A stretch of DNA of 64,000 nt from Streptomyces sp. Je 1-332 (GCF_040730185.1 NZ_CP160402.1:3472001-3536000), one strand, 5' to 3'. Shown: positions 42,822-52,151, numbered from the stretch's first letter. Numbers and translations are program-made. Notes: a model not told the origin generated them from the letters alone.

Positions 42822-43688
42822 ATGGACACCGAACCGCTGCTCTCCATCGGCGAGTTCGCGGCCCGCGCCCGGCTCTCGCCCAAGGCACTGCGCCTGTACG
42901 ACCGCCTCGGGCTGCTGACCCCCGCGTACGTCGACGAGTCCACCGGCTACCGCCACTACCGCGCGGCGCAGGTGGAACGCGCCCGCACGGTCGTCCTGCT
43001 GCGCCGCCTCGGGATGCCGCTCGCGGACATCACCGCGACGGTACGGCTCGACGGGGAGCAGGCCGAGCGGGCGGTCGCCGCGTACTGGGCGGACATCGAG
43101 GAGCGGCACGCGGAGCGGCGCACGCTCGTGGGGTATCTCCGTGGACGACTGTCCGAGAGAGGTTCCGAGATGTACGGGAAAGAGTTCGAGATCAAGACCG
43201 TCGACGTGCCGGAGCAGTGCGTCATCTCCGAGAGCAGGCACCTCCTGTCCGAGGAGCTGCCCGTCTGGATCGGCGCGTCGACGCGCCGCCTGGAGGAGGC
43301 CGCCGAGAGCGAGTGCGGCGGGGTGGCGGCCTCGCCGTTCGTCGTCTACCACGCCGAGGTCACCCAGGACAGCGACGGTCCCGCGGAGGCCTGCGTGCCG
43401 GTCAGGGACGCGGCGGCGGCGCGGGCGTGGGCGGCGAAGGCGGGCGGCCGGCGGGGCACGAAGTCCCGTGTGGAGCCCGCCCACCGGATCGCGTACACCC
43501 GCATCACCAAGGCCCAGGTCTCCTATCCGCAGATCCTCGGCGCGTTCGAGGCGGTGGAGGCATGGGTGACGCGCGAAAGCCTGGAGGTCGCGGGCCCGTG
43601 CCGCGAGATCTACTTCGTGGAGTGGGACGCCGCGGGCCCCGAGGACCCGGTGTGCGACGTGGCGTTCCCGGTGGCCCCGGCGCAGTGA
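42822..43688 (+). CDS. MerR-family regulator with C-terminal effector domain
   Basis: 288 residues. N-terminal MerR HTH: LLSIGEFAARARLSPKALRLYDRLGLLTPAYVDESTGYRHYR, followed by the dimerisation coil (LRRLGMPLADITATV...RRTLVGYLRGRLSERG). The C-terminal ~150 residues (EFEIKTVDVPEQCVISESR...YPQILGAFEAVEAWVTRE...REIYFVEWD) are a GyrI-like multidrug-binding domain as in BmrR/TipA types. It should sense hydrophobic cations or thiopeptide-like drugs and twist promoter DNA. GGAGG stands 8 nt before ATG 42822. No obvious target gene beside it except the adjacent membrane protein. A strong terminator follows. Confidence 0.88.
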   Translation: MDTEPLLSIGEFAARARLSPKALRLYDRLGLLTPAYVDESTGYRHYRAAQVERARTVVLLRRLGMPLADITATVRLDGEQAERAVAAYWADIEERHAERRTLVGYLRGRLSERGSEMYGKEFEIKTVDVPEQCVISESRHLLSEELPVWIGASTRRLEEAAESECGGVAASPFVVYHAEVTQDSDGPAEACVPVRDAAAARAWAAKAGGRRGTKSRVEPAHRIAYTRITKAQVSYPQILGAFEAVEAWVTRESLEVAGPCREIYFVEWDAAGPEDPVCDVAFPVAPAQ

Positions 43689-43708
43689 GCCGCTGGCGCT
43701 ACGAGGAG

Positions 43709-43742
43709 GGGGCCGTCTCCGCCGCCCGGCGGAGACGGCCCC
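43709..43742 (+). terminator. Strong terminator after the MerR gene
   Basis: GGGGCCGTCTCCGCC-GCCC-GGCGGAGACGGCCCC, a perfect 15-bp stem with tetraloop, 20 bp after the stop. Confidence 0.85.
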
Positions 43743-43789
43743 TCCCCCGGACCGACGCGGTCGGTCTCCGGCGTCCATAGCTTCGACGT

Positions 43790-44317
43790 ATGCGACGCCA
43801 CCTCACAGACCTCCCGCGAACCGGCCCCCGCCCGGGCTGGGCCCACGCCGCCGCGCTCTGGCTTGCTGTCAGCTTCGTCTGGCATCTCCAGATGGGGGTG
43901 ATGTACGAGGACTCCATCGGCCCCGGCGAGCACAGCGGCACCAAGATCGCGGTGTTCCTCGCCTACGACGGGCTCATCACCCTCATGTCGGCGGCCGGGG
44001 TGGGCTGTGTCCTCGCCACGGTCAGGCCCTGGGGTGCCCGCGTGCCGCGGTGGCTGGTGCGGGGGCCGCTGCTCTTCGGCTGTGTGCTCCTGACGGTCCG
44101 CGGCCTTCCCGGTCTCGTCGAGAACATCACCGTGGCGACCGGCCTCACCCCGCACGGACTGCTCGGCCTGGACGACGAGGCGGCCGACACCGGCACGTGG
44201 GAGTTCTGGAAGAGCATGCTGATCAACGCGTACTTCTTCCTGGGCGCGGTCACGCTCGTACCGGCCACCCTGCGCTACGTCCGCCGTGTTCCAGCGGCCT
44301 CCCAGGCGTCCGTCTAG
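43790..44317 (+). CDS. Four-helix membrane protein (DUF3995-like), function unknown
   Basis: 175 residues with four hydrophobic helices: AAALWLAVSFVWHLQMGV, IAVFLAYDGLITLMSAAGVG, LLFGCVLLTVRGLPGLVE and INAYFFLGAVTLVPATLRYV. The charged helix-flanking pattern recalls the DUF3995 family, but I am not certain. TAGCTT 7 nt before ATG could be a -10, so the message may be leaderless. Its stop shares the bases CTAG with the stop of the convergent gene, so the two genes overlap by 4 bp. Confidence 0.7.
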   Translation: MRRHLTDLPRTGPRPGWAHAAALWLAVSFVWHLQMGVMYEDSIGPGEHSGTKIAVFLAYDGLITLMSAAGVGCVLATVRPWGARVPRWLVRGPLLFGCVLLTVRGLPGLVENITVATGLTPHGLLGLDDEAADTGTWEFWKSMLINAYFFLGAVTLVPATLRYVRRVPAASQASV

Positions 44318-46176
44318 CGAACGCTCTCGCGCAGCTCCTCCGGGCAGGCCGTGCCGCGCGGCAGCTGGTAGGGGGCGCCGAGGCGGTAGACGCCGGGGCC
44401 GGGAGCGAGGAGTTCGGTCCACTTGTCGCCCTCGGCGTCCTCCTCGGCCTCCATCAGACAGCCGTTGACGTTCTCGAACTGCTTGGGGCGGTCCTCGTCG
44501 GTCTCGCGCTGCCGCTTGGACTCCTCGGTCTCCTTCGGGCCTTCGACGCCCTTCCCGTCGGCGTCGACGAGGCTGAGCCACGGCGAGTACGGGACGCGGA
44601 TCAGGACGCGGCCCGCCTCCTTCACCTCGATCGTCATCCCGCCCGCCTCGGCGCGGTCGACGACCGCGGGCGGATCGGCGAGCGGGGTCGGGTCGGTGAC
44701 CTCGTACAGCTGCCAGTTGGAGTCCACCCACACCTGCTTCAGATACGGCAGGCCCCGCTCGACCAGCGCGGCCTCACGCTTGCCGCCGTCGCCGTCGGGC
44801 TCGCCCTTGGGCAGCACGACGTACCGCACGGACCAGCGCTGGAGCCACTCGTGGTAGTTCGCGGAGTTGAGGGTGTCGTCGTAGAAGAGGGGGTTGCGCT
44901 TCATGTCCGCCTGGCGGTTCCAGCCGCGGGCGAGGTTCACGTACGGCGCGAGCGCGGAGGCCTCGCGGTGACTGCGCGCGGGGACGACCTCGACGCGGCC
45001 CTTCTCGGCGCCGACCTCACGGAGTTCGTTGACGAGCGGCGCGAGCTCACGCGTCCAGGAAGCCTGGGGCGTCGTGTGCACGATGTCGTCGACCGCCTTG
45101 AACCCGACCCAGCCGGTGAAGGCGACGAGCGCCATGACGAGCGTGTACCACTTGCGGGACTTCTTCACCGTGAACGGCAGCGCGGCAAGGAACGCGACGC
45201 CCCCGAAGGACATCGCGAGCCGGGAGATGTTGGAGCCGATCTGCGAGCTGATCAGCCAGACACCGAGCACGAAGGCCGCGTACACGGCGGTGGTGATCCG
45301 CACCGTCTTCCACTGCTTCGGTACGAGGAAGAAGACGAGGCCGGAGCAGATCAGGGGCAGCGACGCGGACCCGAAGGACATCGGCTGCGTGCCGGAGAAC
45401 GGAAAGAGCCACGCGGACAGGCCCACGACGACGGCGGGCGCGACCCCGAGTGCGTACGCGCCCGGGTAGCGCTTGCTGAGGAACAGCGCGACGGCGACCA
45501 AGCCGACGAAGAGGCCGGCCACCGGGCTGCCCATGGTCGCGAGCGCGGCGAACGGCGCGGCGACCAGCGCCTTCGCCCACCGCTTGTAGCGCCAGCGGTA
45601 GGGCCAGCAGAAGACGGCCGCGACGGCCATCAGCGCGAACATCTGGCCGAGCCCGTACGTCACGCGGCCCGACACCGCGTTGCAGAACAGCGCGAAGACA
45701 CCCGCGAACGCGGGCCACAGCGGCTGCCTCACCGCGCGGCTGCGGACCAGGATCATCGTGAGCAGCGCGGCGGAGACCGTACCGGCGATCATCATCGTGG
45801 TCCGGACGCCGAGCACCGACATCAGATACGGCGAGACGACGCTGTACGACACCGGGTGCATCCCGCCGTACCAGGCGAGGTTGTACGCGGAGTCGGGGTG
45901 GCGGCCGACGAACTCGGCCCAGGCGTCCTGAGCGGCGAGGTCACCCCCGCTGTTGGCGAAGGTGAAGAACCACACGACGTGCAGGACGGCCGCGGTGAGG
46001 GTCGTGATGGTCACGGGGTTGCGCAGGAACCGCGCCCACCGGGTGGGCCGTTCGGGAGCCGAGGGCTCGCCCCGGCGCTGGGCGGGCAGCTGTATTCGCG
46101 CGCCGGTGCGGGTGCCGCCACCGGTGCCGGGCTCAGGATCGGCGTCGTCGGCTCGCGTCGGCTCCGCTGTGGCCAC
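44314..46176 (-). CDS. Polytopic membrane protein, GT-C glycosyltransferase-like (often annotated MFS)
   Basis: 620 residues. A ~50-residue hydrophilic start is followed by TM1 (TLTAAVLHVVWFFTF), then a loop with DLAAQDAWAEFVGRHPDSAYNLAWYGGMHPVSYSVVSPYLM, then ~10 helices. The acidic first loop (AQDAW) followed by many helices and a soluble C-terminal domain (~395-620) fits polyprenol-sugar dependent GT-C enzymes more than a transporter. GTG at 46176 has GGGAG 8 nt before it; GTG at 46185 is the alternative. No neighbour indicates the acceptor. Confidence 0.65.
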   Translation of the reverse strand: MATAEPTRADDADPEPGTGGGTRTGARIQLPAQRRGEPSAPERPTRWARFLRNPVTITTLTAAVLHVVWFFTFANSGGDLAAQDAWAEFVGRHPDSAYNLAWYGGMHPVSYSVVSPYLMSVLGVRTTMMIAGTVSAALLTMILVRSRAVRQPLWPAFAGVFALFCNAVSGRVTYGLGQMFALMAVAAVFCWPYRWRYKRWAKALVAAPFAALATMGSPVAGLFVGLVAVALFLSKRYPGAYALGVAPAVVVGLSAWLFPFSGTQPMSFGSASLPLICSGLVFFLVPKQWKTVRITTAVYAAFVLGVWLISSQIGSNISRLAMSFGGVAFLAALPFTVKKSRKWYTLVMALVAFTGWVGFKAVDDIVHTTPQASWTRELAPLVNELREVGAEKGRVEVVPARSHREASALAPYVNLARGWNRQADMKRNPLFYDDTLNSANYHEWLQRWSVRYVVLPKGEPDGDGGKREAALVERGLPYLKQVWVDSNWQLYEVTDPTPLADPPAVVDRAEAGGMTIEVKEAGRVLIRVPYSPWLSLVDADGKGVEGPKETEESKRQRETDEDRPKQFENVNGCLMEAEEDAEGDKWTELLAPGPGVYRLGAPYQLPRGTACPEELRESVR

Positions 46177-46355
46177 TTGCGGCACTCCCCGTGTCGTTCT
46201 GTCCGTCCGGGGCCGCGCCAGGGGGTCCGTCCCGGAACACCCCGTCGCTCAGCCCGGCGCACTGCTCCCCGAACTCGTGACGCTAGCACGCACGGCGCAC
46301 AGGGAGCCTGGGGCGGGGGCTCCCCGCGCGGGGGTTCAGCCGGGTTCGGCCAAAG

Positions 46356-46397
46356 CGTGGGCATGGGCGGCGGCTTGCGCCTGTGCCCATGCCCACG
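46356..46397 (-). terminator. Hairpin after the D,D-carboxypeptidase gene
   Basis: CGTGGGCATGGGC pairs perfectly with GCCCATGCCCACG around a 16-nt loop, 30 bp beyond the minus-strand stop at 46427. Confidence 0.7.
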
Positions 46398-46426
46398 TAC
46401 GTGCTCCGCGGTCTGCTGTCAGTGCC

Positions 46427-49400
46427 TCAGCCGACGCGCGTGAGCTTGGCGCCGAGGCCCGGCTCCGCGAGGTCCTTCTGGAGCGCGACGGGCACCTCGA
46501 CGGCGCCGTCCTTGCCGTCGCCGACGCTCAGGACACCTACTTGGGTGCCGGCCTTCGCGGAGTGCGGAACCGTGCTTCCGGCCTTGTCGCCGAGCTTCAG
46601 CTTCACGGTCAGGCCCGACCAGCCCGCCGCCTTGACGTCCTTGGTGGCGACGACCGGGGTCGTGCCGCCCAGACCGTCGTCGACCTCGCCGACGACATCG
46701 CCCTTCTTCACGATCGTCTTCGCCGTGAGCGCGCCCTGGCCGGCCTCGATGAGCTTGCGGGTGACGCCGGTGACCTCGTCGATGTTGGCCACGCCGTTGT
46801 CGCCGTACTGGCCGAGGGCGGCACCGATGATCGTGCGGGTCTGGCCGCCGACCTTCTTCTCCGCGGCGAAGAGGATGTTGCCGCCCGCCGCGGTGGTGGT
46901 GCCGGTCTTGATGCCGATGGCGACCGTCGGGACGAGCCCGAAGAAGTTGTTCTGCTTGTCGCCGTTGAGGTCCTTGTAGCTGGGCTGGCGGGAGATCTCG
47001 TTGAAGACCGGGTCCTCCATCGCGGCCCTGCCCAGCTTCACGAGGTCCTCGGCGGTGGAGACGGTCGTCTTGTCCAGGCCGCTGGGGTCCGTGTAGTGGG
47101 TGTTCTTCATGCCGAGTTCCTTGGCGGTCTTGTTCATCTTCGCGACGAACTCGTCCTCGGAATCGCTCTTGGTGTCCCAGCGGGCGAGCAGCTTGGCGAT
47201 GTTGTTCGCGGACGGCAGCATGACCGCCTGCAGCGCCTCGTACTCGGTGATCTTCTGACCCTCGGTCACCTTGACGACGGACTCGTTGCCCGCCTTGCCC
47301 GTCTTGTAGTGCTTGGCCGCCGCGGCGTCGACCGGGATGTCCGGACCGGGGTCGCCACCCTTCTTCAGGGGGTGGTCGCGCAGGACGAGATAGACCGTCA
47401 TGACCTTGGCGATGCTCGCGATCGGCACGGGCTTCTGGTCGCCGGACGTGCCGAACGTCCCGATGCCGTTGACGTCCATCGCCGCCTGGCCCTCACCCGG
47501 CCACGGCATGGACGGCTTGCCCCCCTCGAAGGAGACGGTCTCCTTCGCGGTGAGCGTCAGGGTGGGCGTCGGCAGGGGCCGCACGGCCTGTACGACCGCA
47601 AAGACGATCACCAGGAGCAGCACCAGCGGCGTCCAGATCTTGACCCTCCGCACGGCGGTGCGGACGGGGGTCTCCGGAGGCGGCGGCGTGTTGGTCAGCT
47701 CGGCGAGGAGATCGAGCGGCGGCCGCGGGGGAAGCGGCTGCTGGGTGGTGCGCTCGGGACCTACGTTGGCCTTCTCGGGCGCGGACGCCTGCTCTGGCGT
47801 GGGCGCCTTCTCTGGCGTGGGCGCCTTCTCTGGCGTGGGCGCCTTGGCTCCGGGGGGTGTGGCTGCCGGGGGCTTCGGGGCGCCGTCCAGGGGCTTGAGC
47901 GCGACGAACTTGCTGGTGCGCTCAGCGTCACCCTCGGGCTTCGCTTCGGGCTTTGCGTCCGGCTTTGCGTCCTGCTTTGCGTCCGGCTTCTTGGCCCCGG
48001 GCTTGTGGTCGCCCAGCTTGAGCATGGTGGTCGGCTGGTCGACGGCCTTCGGCGACACCGCCTTGAACACGGCGGTGGCCTGGTCGACACCGCCGGTGGG
48101 GGCGTCGTCGCCGGAGGGCTTTTCGCCGGTGCCGGATTCGGTGCCGGATTCGGCAGGGGCGTCGGCCGAGGCCTTGGGGGCGCTGTCGGCGGGGGCGGGG
48201 GTGCCGGTGGTCTTGGCCTCCCCGGAGCTCTTGCCACTGCTCTTGCCGCCGGAGGGCTTGTCGGCTTCGGCGGCGCTGGGGGCGGCGGCTGCGGCTGCTG
48301 TTGCGGCTGTGGCTGTGGCCGCCGAGGGGGCGGGGTCGGCCTTGGGCTTGGCGTCCGGTTTGGGCTTGGCGTCCGGCTTGGGGTCGGTGGACTTGGCCTC
48401 CGGCTCGGGATCGGAGGGCTTGGCGCCCGGCTTGGGGTCGGTGGACTTGGCCTCCGGCTCAGGGTCAGAGGGCTTGGCGCCCGGCTTGGGGTCGGTGGAC
48501 TTGGCCTCCGGCTTGGGGTCGGAGGGCTTGGCGCCCGGCTTGGGCTCGGTGGACTTGGCCTCCGGCTCGGGGTCGGAGGGCTTGGCGCCCGGCTTGGGCT
48601 CGGTGGACTTGGCCTCCGGCTCGGGGTCGGAGGGCTTGGCCTCCGCCCTGGGGTCGGCAAGCTTTGCGTCAGCCTTGGGGTCGGCGGACTTGGCGCCCGC
48701 CTTAGGGCCGGCAGGCTCAGCGGCAGCCTTGGGCTCGGCGCGCTTTGCGTCCGCCACGGGGTCGGCAGGCTTTGCGCCAGCCGTGGGCTTGGTGGCTTTG
48801 GCATCCGTCTTTAGGCCGGCGGGCTCAGCGGCCGCCGTCTGCTCGGCGGACTTGGCGTCGGCCTTGGGCTCGGCAGGCTTGGCGTCCGCCTTGGGCTCGG
48901 CAGGCTTGTCGTCCGCCTTAGGGCCGGAAGGCTCAGCGTCAGCCGTGGACTCGGCGGGCTCAGCGCCCGTCTGAGGGCCGGCAGGCTCAGGGTCAGCCTC
49001 GGGCTTGTCAGGCTTGGCGTCTGCCGTGGACTCGGCGGACTTGGGGTCGGCAAGCTTCGCGGCAGCCGTGGGCTCCGCGCGCTTTGCGTCTGCCATGGGC
49101 TCGGCGGCGGCGCGGGAGTTGCCCGTGTTGCCGGAGGGGCCGTCCTCGTCCCCAGCTCCGTCGGCCTGCTCGGGCTCATCGGCGGCGTCAGAACCAGCCG
49201 CGCCCGCAGGCTCGGAGGCGCTGTCGACGCCGGCGGCCGCGTCCCCCGGCTCATCCGCCGCCTCGGTGGTGGCACCGGCACCGGCACCATCGGCGTCGTC
49301 CGCGTCTTCCTCGTCAGCCGAGTCACCTGCGGAGACGTTCGCCTCCGCAGGCTGGCCGGACACCCCGGACCCGCCAGAACCGGCGGCCTCCTCCGTGGAC

Positions 49401-49792
49401 GGGGAATCGCGCTTCTCGGCGCCCTCTGCAGCCGTCTCCGCGGCCCCGGGGGTCTCCTCGTCCGCCGAGGCCACCCACGCCGCCACAGCGGCCCGCAGGC
49501 GCGCGTCACCGGGCTCGGCGGCCTTGGTGCCCTTGGCCGGCTCCTCGGCAGCCGCCGAGGACTCCGTACGCTCCTCCGGGCCGGAGGCCACGGCTCGCGT
49601 CGAGAAGACCGCCGTCGCCTGGTCCTCCCGCGTCTCGTCCCGCGTCTCCTCCCGCGCCGCGGGGACCTCTCGGGCCACCGCGAGGCGCGGGTCGCGTTCA
49701 TCCGGCGCCGGTGCCGGCACGGACGGCTTTGCCCCAGTCGGGTTCCCCGACGACTTCCGCTGCTTCGACCTGTCGGGGGTCTCGCCCGCCAC
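46427..49792 (-). CDS. D-alanyl-D-alanine carboxypeptidase (S11) with ~700-residue repetitive cytoplasmic tail
   Basis: 1121 residues, far above the ~400-450 usual for DacA-type enzymes. Residues 1-~710 are disordered and rich in Ala, Pro, Lys, Asp and Glu; TQ/DQATAVF-like motifs recur (DQATAVFSTR, DQATAVFKAV). A single helix (~714-736, PLVLLLVIVFAVVQAV) anchors the outer peptidase domain: SxxK at Ser793 (SIAK), SAN in LPSANNIAKLL, KTG at Lys962. It trims the terminal D-Ala of peptidoglycan stems. GTG 49792 is chosen because GAGGAGG precedes it by 6 nt; an ATG at 49867 is upstream. Five 54-bp tandem repeats lie in the tail. Confidence 0.88.
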   Translation of the reverse strand: MAGETPDRSKQRKSSGNPTGAKPSVPAPAPDERDPRLAVAREVPAAREETRDETREDQATAVFSTRAVASGPEERTESSAAAEEPAKGTKAAEPGDARLRAAVAAWVASADEETPGAAETAAEGAEKRDSPSTEEAAGSGGSGVSGQPAEANVSAGDSADEEDADDADGAGAGATTEAADEPGDAAAGVDSASEPAGAAGSDAADEPEQADGAGDEDGPSGNTGNSRAAAEPMADAKRAEPTAAAKLADPKSAESTADAKPDKPEADPEPAGPQTGAEPAESTADAEPSGPKADDKPAEPKADAKPAEPKADAKSAEQTAAAEPAGLKTDAKATKPTAGAKPADPVADAKRAEPKAAAEPAGPKAGAKSADPKADAKLADPRAEAKPSDPEPEAKSTEPKPGAKPSDPEPEAKSTEPKPGAKPSDPKPEAKSTDPKPGAKPSDPEPEAKSTDPKPGAKPSDPEPEAKSTDPKPDAKPKPDAKPKADPAPSAATATAATAAAAAAPSAAEADKPSGGKSSGKSSGEAKTTGTPAPADSAPKASADAPAESGTESGTGEKPSGDDAPTGGVDQATAVFKAVSPKAVDQPTTMLKLGDHKPGAKKPDAKQDAKPDAKPEAKPEGDAERTSKFVALKPLDGAPKPPAATPPGAKAPTPEKAPTPEKAPTPEQASAPEKANVGPERTTQQPLPPRPPLDLLAELTNTPPPPETPVRTAVRRVKIWTPLVLLLVIVFAVVQAVRPLPTPTLTLTAKETVSFEGGKPSMPWPGEGQAAMDVNGIGTFGTSGDQKPVPIASIAKVMTVYLVLRDHPLKKGGDPGPDIPVDAAAAKHYKTGKAGNESVVKVTEGQKITEYEALQAVMLPSANNIAKLLARWDTKSDSEDEFVAKMNKTAKELGMKNTHYTDPSGLDKTTVSTAEDLVKLGRAAMEDPVFNEISRQPSYKDLNGDKQNNFFGLVPTVAIGIKTGTTTAAGGNILFAAEKKVGGQTRTIIGAALGQYGDNGVANIDEVTGVTRKLIEAGQGALTAKTIVKKGDVVGEVDDGLGGTTPVVATKDVKAAGWSGLTVKLKLGDKAGSTVPHSAKAGTQVGVLSVGDGKDGAVEVPVALQKDLAEPGLGAKLTRVG
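48374..48643. repeat. 54-bp tandem repeat, five copies, in the carboxypeptidase gene
   Basis: Units start at 48374, 48428, 48482, 48536 and 48590 and code an 18-residue unit of type PSDPEPEAKSTEPKPGAK on the minus strand (residues ~384-474). Copies differ by a few silent or conservative changes. Flanking sequence holds many shorter KPAEPKADA-like units. Confidence 0.9.
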
Positions 49793-50011
49793 CGATGCCT
49801 CCTCGTACGCCACGCCGCTCGCGTTGCCGTTGCGCCAAAACACGGCCGGACCCGCTGTCCGAACCATGTACCAGTGTCCTGTGTGGGGGCTTAACCCCCG
49901 TGGTAGACGAGAACGACATACCTACTGGTTCCCGTACTTACCGGTCACGCACTCTCGACAGACCAATGTGAGAGGGGTCACCCTGTCATTCATCCACGCG
50001 GGGAGGCATGG

Positions 50012-50794
50012 ATGGGCAAGAGCCGCAGAACGATTCCGGAGGAGCTTCTGCTGCTCGCTTTGGACCCGGCCACGGGTACCACAGCGCAGCCGCAGTCGCT
50101 CGACCTCGGTCTGGCCGGAGCACAGCTAGTGGAGCTGGCGCTGGCCGGACGGATAGCCCCAGACGGGGATCGTATCGCCGTGGTGATGCCACGGCCGACC
50201 GGAGATCCGACTCTGGACTCCGCACTGGAACTGCTGCGCAGGCGCGGCAGCCCGGTTCGGGCGGTCCACTGGATTGGCGGGCCCCGACTGGGGCTGCGCC
50301 AGATCTACCTCGCGCACCTGGAGCGGTGCGGCATGGTGCATGCCGTATCGGGCCAGATGTGCGGAGTACTGCCGACGACTCGCTACCAAGCGACGGAGAC
50401 GGCAATCAGCCGGGACATCAGGTCCCGGCTGGACAGCGCGATCCGCACCGGCGTACCACCGGACCCGCGGACCGCGGCGCTCGCCGCGCTCGCTCACGCA
50501 GTGGGACTCGGCAAGCACCTCTACCCCGGCAACGAAGGGCGTTCATCGCGCTCCCGTCTCCGGGACCTGATCAGGCACGACCCGATGGGCGGCCTCGTGG
50601 CGCACGCCGTGATGGACGTCCAGAACGGCGTGGCCGCTCAGCCGCGCCGCAGCCCGGCCCCAGCGGGTCCGGGTGGGCCGGGTGGACCAGGTGGACCAGG
50701 CGGTGGCCGACAACCGGCCAGGACCGCGCCGGAACCCGGCGGGGTTCCGATGCAGCCGCGCCGCGGATCCATGGCACGTGCCGTGGCCCACTGA
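50012..50794 (+). CDS. GPP34 family (GOLPH3/VPS74-like) protein
   Basis: 260 residues. RRTIPEELLLLALDPATGT, AGAQLVELALAGRIAPDGDRIAV, LRRRGSPVRAVHWIGGPRLGLRQIYLAHLERCGMVH and a helical core to ~205 match the GPP34 fold, which in eukaryotes binds phosphatidylinositol-4-phosphate on Golgi membranes. In actinomycetes the role is unknown; many copies sit beside developmental regulators. A Gly/Pro-rich tail (GPGGPGGPGGPGGG) follows. GGGGAGG precedes ATG. It lies 377 bp upstream of a WhiJ-like regulator on the same strand. Confidence 0.88.
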   Translation: MGKSRRTIPEELLLLALDPATGTTAQPQSLDLGLAGAQLVELALAGRIAPDGDRIAVVMPRPTGDPTLDSALELLRRRGSPVRAVHWIGGPRLGLRQIYLAHLERCGMVHAVSGQMCGVLPTTRYQATETAISRDIRSRLDSAIRTGVPPDPRTAALAALAHAVGLGKHLYPGNEGRSSRSRLRDLIRHDPMGGLVAHAVMDVQNGVAAQPRRSPAPAGPGGPGGPGGPGGGRQPARTAPEPGGVPMQPRRGSMARAVAH

Positions 50795-51171
50795 GTCACG
50801 GGCATCAGCACCACTGCGACACCGCACCACCGCACCACCGCACCACCGGCAACAGCAACGCCGCACCGCAGTCCCCCAGACCCGGTTCGGGAGCCGCTGG
50901 GCCGCGCGGGGCACTGGCACCGGGACGTCCGGACGACGACACCGGTACCTCCGCCCCGCGCGGCCGCACGTCGTGGCGCCGTGCGTCCGGGCCGCACCCC
51001 TCACACCAGTCCTCACGTCCACTCCGTGTTCGTGTCGCATTGCAATGCATTGCAATGCAATGCGGTTCGCCATTCACATCCGCTGTTTCCCAGCGGTGCG
51101 CGACACGTTGGTGGCACTCTGCTGAACAGCAGATACGCAAAGTAGAGGCATGTAGTCGGAGGTGCACGTCC
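50795..51171. other. Gene-free region with 8-bp tandem repeat and AT-rich palindrome
   Basis: 377 bp without a gene. It holds ACCGCACC three times (50821-50844) and, 114 bp before the WhiJ-like start, the palindrome at 51037-51058 described next. The remaining sequence is GC-rich and uninformative. Confidence 0.5.
51037..51058. promoter_or_regulatory. 22-bp perfect palindrome, candidate operator of the WhiJ-like regulator
   Basis: Two overlapping copies of the 12-bp palindrome GCATTGCAATGC, offset by 10 bp, form a perfect 22-bp palindrome; a third partial ATGCAATGC follows to 51063. The 10-bp offset equals one helical turn. ATTGCAAT is strikingly AT-rich for this genome. Confidence 0.6.
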
Positions 51172-52029
51172 GTGGCGTCCAGTGTCAATCCCACCGTCAG
51201 GCGACGCCGGTTGGGCCAGGAGCTCCGCAGGCTCCGCGAGCTCAAGGGCATGACGGCCGAGGAGGTCGCCGAGCGCCTGCTGGTCTCGCAGTCGAAGATC
51301 AGCCGCCTCGAGAACGGCCGCCGTTCGATCAGCCAGCGCGATGTACGCGACCTCTGCGGGGTCTACGAGGTCGAGGACCACCGCATCGTCGACTCGCTCA
51401 TGCAAATGGCCAAGGACTCACGCCAGCAGGGCTGGTGGCACTCCTTCGGCGACATTCCGTACAGCGTCTACATCGGCCTGGAGACGGACGCCGCTTCCTT
51501 GCGCGTGTACGACCCGCAGGTCGTCCCCGGCCTGCTCCAGACCCGGGCGTACGCGGAGGCGCTGATCACCGGCGCGCTGCCGGAGACCACGCCGACGGAC
51601 ATCGAGAAGCGGGTCCAGGTCCGCGTCCGCCGCCAGGAGCGCATCAGCGCCCCGGAGAATCCGCTGCGTCTGTGGACCGTTCTCGACGAGTCCGCGCTGC
51701 GCCGCGTCGTCGGCTCCCGGCATCTGATGTGCGACCAGTTGGAACACCTCGTAGAGCAGTCCCAACTGCCGCATGTGACCGTCCAGGTGATTCCTTTCGA
51801 GATGGGCGCGCACCCGGGCCTCAATGGCCAGTACGCGATCCTCGAGTTCCCGGACGCCGCGGATTCCAGCGTGGTCTACATCGAGGGCGTCACGAGCGAT
51901 CTCTATCTGGAGAAGGCGAACGACGTCCAGCAGTACAGCGTGATGTACGAGCATCTGCGGGCACAGGCCCTGAATGTGGATCAATCACGCCAACTCATCG
52001 CAGACATCGCGAAAGAGTACGCGCGCTGA
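51172..52029 (+). CDS. WhiJ-like XRE regulator with DUF5753 domain
   Basis: 285 residues. Cro/CI HTH: RLGQELRRLRELKGMTAEEVAERLLVSQSKISRLENGRR, then a DUF5753 effector domain with WWHSFGDIPYSVYIGLETDAASLRVYDPQVVPGLLQTRAYAEAL and LPHVTVQVIPFEMGAHPGLNGQYAILEF. Such regulators, unique to actinobacteria, pair with small DUF397 proteins and influence development or antibiotic production. GTG start behind GGAGG. The DUF397 gene follows 226 bp on; no AbaA-like ATPase gene is present beside it. Confidence 0.9.
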   Translation: MASSVNPTVRRRRLGQELRRLRELKGMTAEEVAERLLVSQSKISRLENGRRSISQRDVRDLCGVYEVEDHRIVDSLMQMAKDSRQQGWWHSFGDIPYSVYIGLETDAASLRVYDPQVVPGLLQTRAYAEALITGALPETTPTDIEKRVQVRVRRQERISAPENPLRLWTVLDESALRRVVGSRHLMCDQLEHLVEQSQLPHVTVQVIPFEMGAHPGLNGQYAILEFPDAADSSVVYIEGVTSDLYLEKANDVQQYSVMYEHLRAQALNVDQSRQLIADIAKEYAR

Positions 52030-52128
52030 GGCGTACGCCTCGTATGTGACGTCCGGGGCGGATGAGCGCCGCACGGTACACCTCCCCCTCGGCGAGGCGG
52101 AAGACCCCACTGGAATATGCCATCCGGT

Positions 52129-52151
52129 CGAGTGAACGCTTCCTTCACTCG
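52129..52151. promoter_or_regulatory. Inverted repeat upstream of the DUF397 gene
   Basis: CGAGTGAA-CGCTTCC-TTCACTCG, an 8-bp perfect inverted repeat, 104 bp before the DUF397 start. Could be a second binding site for the WhiJ-like regulator or end its transcript. It shares no clear sequence with the 51037 palindrome. Confidence 0.4.

Noticed and set aside
45953..48814. A 953-codon plus-strand frame rich in GLG/RLG repeats
   Set aside because: It is the complement of the 54-bp repeats and flanks of the carboxypeptidase gene; repeats arise from the antisense reading.
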